DNA from: Bacteroidetes bacterium UBA6063
Lineage (GTDB): Bacteria; Bacteroidota; Bacteroidia; NS11-12g; UBA9320
Length of the DNA: 17,024 nt
Direction of reading: 5' to 3'
NCBI GenBank assembly: GCA_002428905.1
Contig: DIYD01000246.1
Coordinates: forward strand, 1 to 17,024
A program made the position numbers and the translations under genes. The notes under the pieces are model-generated. The model was not told where the DNA came from and did no database searches. It saw nothing but the letters and a program-made list of their open reading frames with translations. How positions within the stretch are numbered: position 1 is the first letter of the stretch; each line of letters starts with the position of its first letter. Shown piece by piece: positions 14,125-17,024 of this stretch.

Positions 14125-17024
14125 TTGAAAACCACGCTAGTTCCAATAGCCCTCTTTCTTGTTTTTGTGTGTAATGTAAAGGCTGTACACGCACAAAATG
14201 TATTGCAGTACAATTTTACGGTAGATGACGGTTTGCCCAGCAATGAGTGTTATTTTACACATGTTGACCAGAAGGGATATGTTTGGGTAGGAACCGACAG
14301 AGGGTTGTGTCGTTACGATGGATATACCTTTGAAGTCTTTACCACTAAAAATTCAAGCTTAACCGGAAATACGGCTTTCAATGTTTATGAACACAATAAC
14401 GGGGATTTATGGTTCATGTGTTTCAACCGAACGGTTTCGATTTTTGACCTGAACACCGAGGAGTTCAGGCCTTTTTCGCAGAACGAAGACCTACAAAAAC
14501 TTAAGTCCTGGACTACCGACATAATTCCGTTCGCTTCTTCGTTATACTTATTCTCCAACCTGCAGTATTTATCGTTTTATAAATACGATATAGCTAAGGA
14601 CTCAGGTTCGATTTCACGGATAAAGAATATAGTGCGCGATAGCAGTGTGTTGGATCCCTCCATCGTTCTTAACGTTTCTACCATGAAACGCCGATTGTCC
14701 AAAGTATTCCAGATACGTGGTACTAAAATGGCCTGGACGAATTGTACACACTGTGGCCCCAATATAGATGGCTACATGTTATTACGAAGTTTAATTCGTG
14801 TCGACTCTTTTCAAATAGGAGGGATGCAAAATCACCTGTTTCAAATTAGCGATCTGGGCGAAGCCAGTTTTTTAAAGTTTCAATCAAAAATTGAGAAAGT
14901 GATACGCGCAAGCGATAACCGCATACTGGTGGTTACCAGTGATACCGTATTCTCACTTTTAGGACAAAAGTTGGTTCCACTACTGGTAGACGGAGGATAT
15001 ACTGGTATTTCACAGGGTCGTGAAGGAAATTACTGGGTGAGTACAATAGATCGAGGCATGCTTATGGTTCCTCGCCTTACCCTTGCATCTACGCGAGGGC
15101 ATATGCTCTACGAAAAGAAGGTAACTGCTTTGGAGCGCCTGGATCAGGAACTTTGGGTTGGAGCTTACCCAGAATCCATATATCGTTTATCAGATCGAGA
15201 CTCCACAGCTTCCTTCGTAGCTGCAATTCAATCGGGCATGGTAAGTAAACTCGAAGTCAGAAGCATCTGGAAGTCAGACAAACACCTTCTTACGACCGGT
15301 TCGCTTTCGTTTGATTTACAGGAGGAAGAACTAAAACCCAAACGTTTCTATTCAAAGGGCAATACAATTTACAATGTAACATGTCCTGGTGGGAAATTGG
15401 TCTCTATAGGTTATGAACCCGGGTATTTTGTGTACGATTCGATTGATTTGCTTGAGAATGCATCTGACTCAAACTATACGTGGTTTGATACCAGGGGAGA
15501 GCGCATAACACACCTCCACAAAGATGCAGCGGGTAACATTTGGATGGCCAGTTTGGGTGGCATATGGAAATTGCGTTGCGAAGCATTAGACAAGCCTCAG
15601 AAATTGGATTTCGATGATCGGCTTAATCAGCGGTTTAATGCCGTTAGAAGTCAAGATGGTTTCCTGGTACTGGGCAGTGCGGTAGACGGCCTGGTTATAC
15701 TCCGAGATTCCCATGTTTCCCACCTTACCACGGATTCTGGCTTGATAAGCAACGTGGTAGAATGTCTTGCATTTGAGTGTGATTCAGTATGTTGGGTTGG
15801 ATCAAACAAAGGTCTGTCGAAGGTTAGTTTATCGCATAGGGTTTCAAGGAGTAAGGTATTATACTCCCTGGGCAAGTCTGATGGCATATATCCGGCTTCA
15901 ATCAATGCACTATCGGTTTATGATGGACTACTATGGATTGGAACAGATCGGGGACTAACTACAGTGTCTTTGGATGAACTGATTCCATGTACCACGAAAC
16001 CGCTCATCTATATAGAGCAAGTGTTGGCAACCGGTTCGGAAGAGTTCGGTTCGCTCCAAACCAAATTTGCCTATGATCAAAACAACCTAAGCGTAACGTT
16101 TGTTGGCATTTGTCAGAACAAACCAGAGAAAGGATTTTATAGATATCGACTCCTTACAGATAACTCAGATAACAGAGCATATACGGTTTCCAATAACAAC
16201 AGTGCCAGTTTTTTGGATTTAAGTCCGGGGAAATACACGTTTGAGGTAGCATGCAGAAACAGAAATAATGTTTGGTCAGAGACAAAGGCATTCCAATTCG
16301 AAATAATACCTCATTTTACAGATACGCTATGGTTTAGAATAACCATGTATTTGCTCATTGCACTGCTGGTTGCAGGTGGTTTTTACCTCAGACTTAAAGA
16401 AATTCGCAGGAGAAATGAGCGAGACAAACAGTTGGCCGAATTGGAATTCAAGTTTAAAGAGTCAGAGCTAGCCATTTTGAGAAATCAAATGAACCCGCAT
16501 TTCATGTTCAATGCATTAAACTCGATTCAATCGTACATTCTGAAGAGCGATAGAGATACAGCGTCTCATTATGTGCAGCGCTTCTCCAAGCTTATGCGAT
16601 CTAGTTTGGAATTGTCGATGGATGATTGGATTTCATTAGCGGTAGAGATCGACTTTTTGGCCAATTACCTGACCATGGAAAAAATGCGTTTCCCGGAACG
16701 TTTTACCTTTGAAATACAGGTTGACCCAGATTTGGATCCCCACGATGTTTTGCTGCCACCGTTCCTGATACAACCTATTGTTGAGAACTCGGTTAAACAT
16801 GCGTTCAAAAACCGGGAAACAGGAGGTGTAATAACCATAGCCTTTAGCCTACAGGTCGGAGAAGTTTTGTGCACGGTTACAGACAACGGGATTGGGATCA
16901 ATCAAGAGAATTTAAACAAGCCTAGAGCAAGTCACAAGTCCTACGGAATTGAGGTGGTACGAAACCGACTTCGATTGATATTGCGTGATGAAAATGCAGA
17001 ACCCCTTCGCTACACCGATATCAA
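14125..17024 (+). CDS. Two-component propeller / Y_Y_Y / LytS-type histidine kinase (3' end outside window)
   Basis: An uninterrupted frame of 966 codons that reaches the window edge. I start it at TTG (14125), giving MKTTLVPIALFLVFVCNVKA, a good signal peptide with cleavage near VHA-Q; no in-frame ATG occurs for about 90 codons. The periplasmic part (about 25-645) is made of reg_prop propeller units, such as VDDGLPSNECY, GYVWVGTDRGL, GNIWMASLGG and LLWIGTDRGL. A Y_Y_Y domain (about 650-730) and one transmembrane helix (736-755) follow. The cytoplasmic part is a LytS/YehU-type kinase: RNQMNPHFMFNALNSIQ with His792, then QPIVENSVKHAF (Asn888) and DNGIGI (920-925). Such kinases often sense extracellular glycans and signal to LytTR regulators, which could lie downstream. 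A CTHC pair (207-210) in the propeller is unusual. Confidence 0.9.
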   Translation, partial: MKTTLVPIALFLVFVCNVKAVHAQNVLQYNFTVDDGLPSNECYFTHVDQKGYVWVGTDRGLCRYDGYTFEVFTTKNSSLTGNTAFNVYEHNNGDLWFMCFNRTVSIFDLNTEEFRPFSQNEDLQKLKSWTTDIIPFASSLYLFSNLQYLSFYKYDIAKDSGSISRIKNIVRDSSVLDPSIVLNVSTMKRRLSKVFQIRGTKMAWTNCTHCGPNIDGYMLLRSLIRVDSFQIGGMQNHLFQISDLGEASFLKFQSKIEKVIRASDNRILVVTSDTVFSLLGQKLVPLLVDGGYTGISQGREGNYWVSTIDRGMLMVPRLTLASTRGHMLYEKKVTALERLDQELWVGAYPESIYRLSDRDSTASFVAAIQSGMVSKLEVRSIWKSDKHLLTTGSLSFDLQEEELKPKRFYSKGNTIYNVTCPGGKLVSIGYEPGYFVYDSIDLLENASDSNYTWFDTRGERITHLHKDAAGNIWMASLGGIWKLRCEALDKPQKLDFDDRLNQRFNAVRSQDGFLVLGSAVDGLVILRDSHVSHLTTDSGLISNVVECLAFECDSVCWVGSNKGLSKVSLSHRVSRSKVLYSLGKSDGIYPASINALSVYDGLLWIGTDRGLTTVSLDELIPCTTKPLIYIEQVLATGSEEFGSLQTKFAYDQNNLSVTFVGICQNKPEKGFYRYRLLTDNSDNRAYTVSNNNSASFLDLSPGKYTFEVACRNRNNVWSETKAFQFEIIPHFTDTLWFRITMYLLIALLVAGGFYLRLKEIRRRNERDKQLAELEFKFKESELAILRNQMNPHFMFNALNSIQSYILKSDRDTASHYVQRFSKLMRSSLELSMDDWISLAVEIDFLANYLTMEKMRFPERFTFEIQVDPDLDPHDVLLPPFLIQPIVENSVKHAFKNRETGGVITIAFSLQVGEVLCTVTDNGIGINQENLNKPRASHKSYGIEVVRNRLRLILRDENAEPLRYTDI

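Overview
The window looks like ordinary chromosomal DNA from a Bacteroidota bacterium, most likely a Flavobacteriales-type lineage. The support is: a Por-type (T9SS type A) C-terminal sorting domain, a two-component-propeller/LytS sensor, a glycine-lipid-type acyltransferase pair, a long OstA-like protein, DUF1684, a stand-alone heptose-1-phosphate adenylyltransferase, and Bacteroidota-style -7 boxes (TAnnTTTG) close to start codons. I see no tRNA, rRNA, CRISPR array, insertion sequence, integrase or phage gene. Genes are packed tightly; the longest non-coding gap is about 139 bp (697-835), so there is no gene-free stretch over 300 bp.

Layout. 1-696 (minus): surface-polysaccharide genes, a WbpD/QdtC-type sugar N-acetyltransferase overlapping the start of galE, which leaves the window. 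836-2587 (plus): two acyltransferases, a PlsC-like O-acyltransferase and a GNAT N-acyltransferase, arranged like the GlsA/GlsB amino-acid lipid enzymes. 2584-5617 (minus): a histidine kinase with a FixL-like PAS domain, abutting a receiver-Crp/Fnr fusion regulator, then a single-domain rhodanese. 5703-7404 (plus): two lipoprotein methionine sulfoxide reductases, MsrB (with an extra cysteine-free N-terminal domain) and MsrA, overlapping by 8 bp. 7411-10043 (minus): a secreted LamG protein with a YDT/NDT repeat linker and T9SS tail, and tilS upstream of it. 10067-12194 (plus): an OstA/LptA-like protein and a DUF1684 protein. 12240-14075 (plus): panD, a YbhN/UPF0104 membrane protein (TTG start overlapping the panD stop) and rfaE2. 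14125-17024 (plus): a large propeller-Y_Y_Y-LytS histidine kinase, open at the window end and missed by a simple ORF search because it starts at TTG and has no stop inside the window.

How the genes fit together. Much of the window serves the cell envelope: polysaccharide sugars, amino-acid lipids, LPS transport and core heptose activation, protection of envelope proteins from methionine oxidation, and a T9SS surface protein. Two signalling systems flank this. The most interesting is the FixL-like kinase whose partner joins a FixJ-type receiver and a FixK/FNR-type output in one protein, a compact possible oxygen- or redox-sensing circuit. Several promoters lie so close to their start codons that the transcripts would be nearly leaderless.
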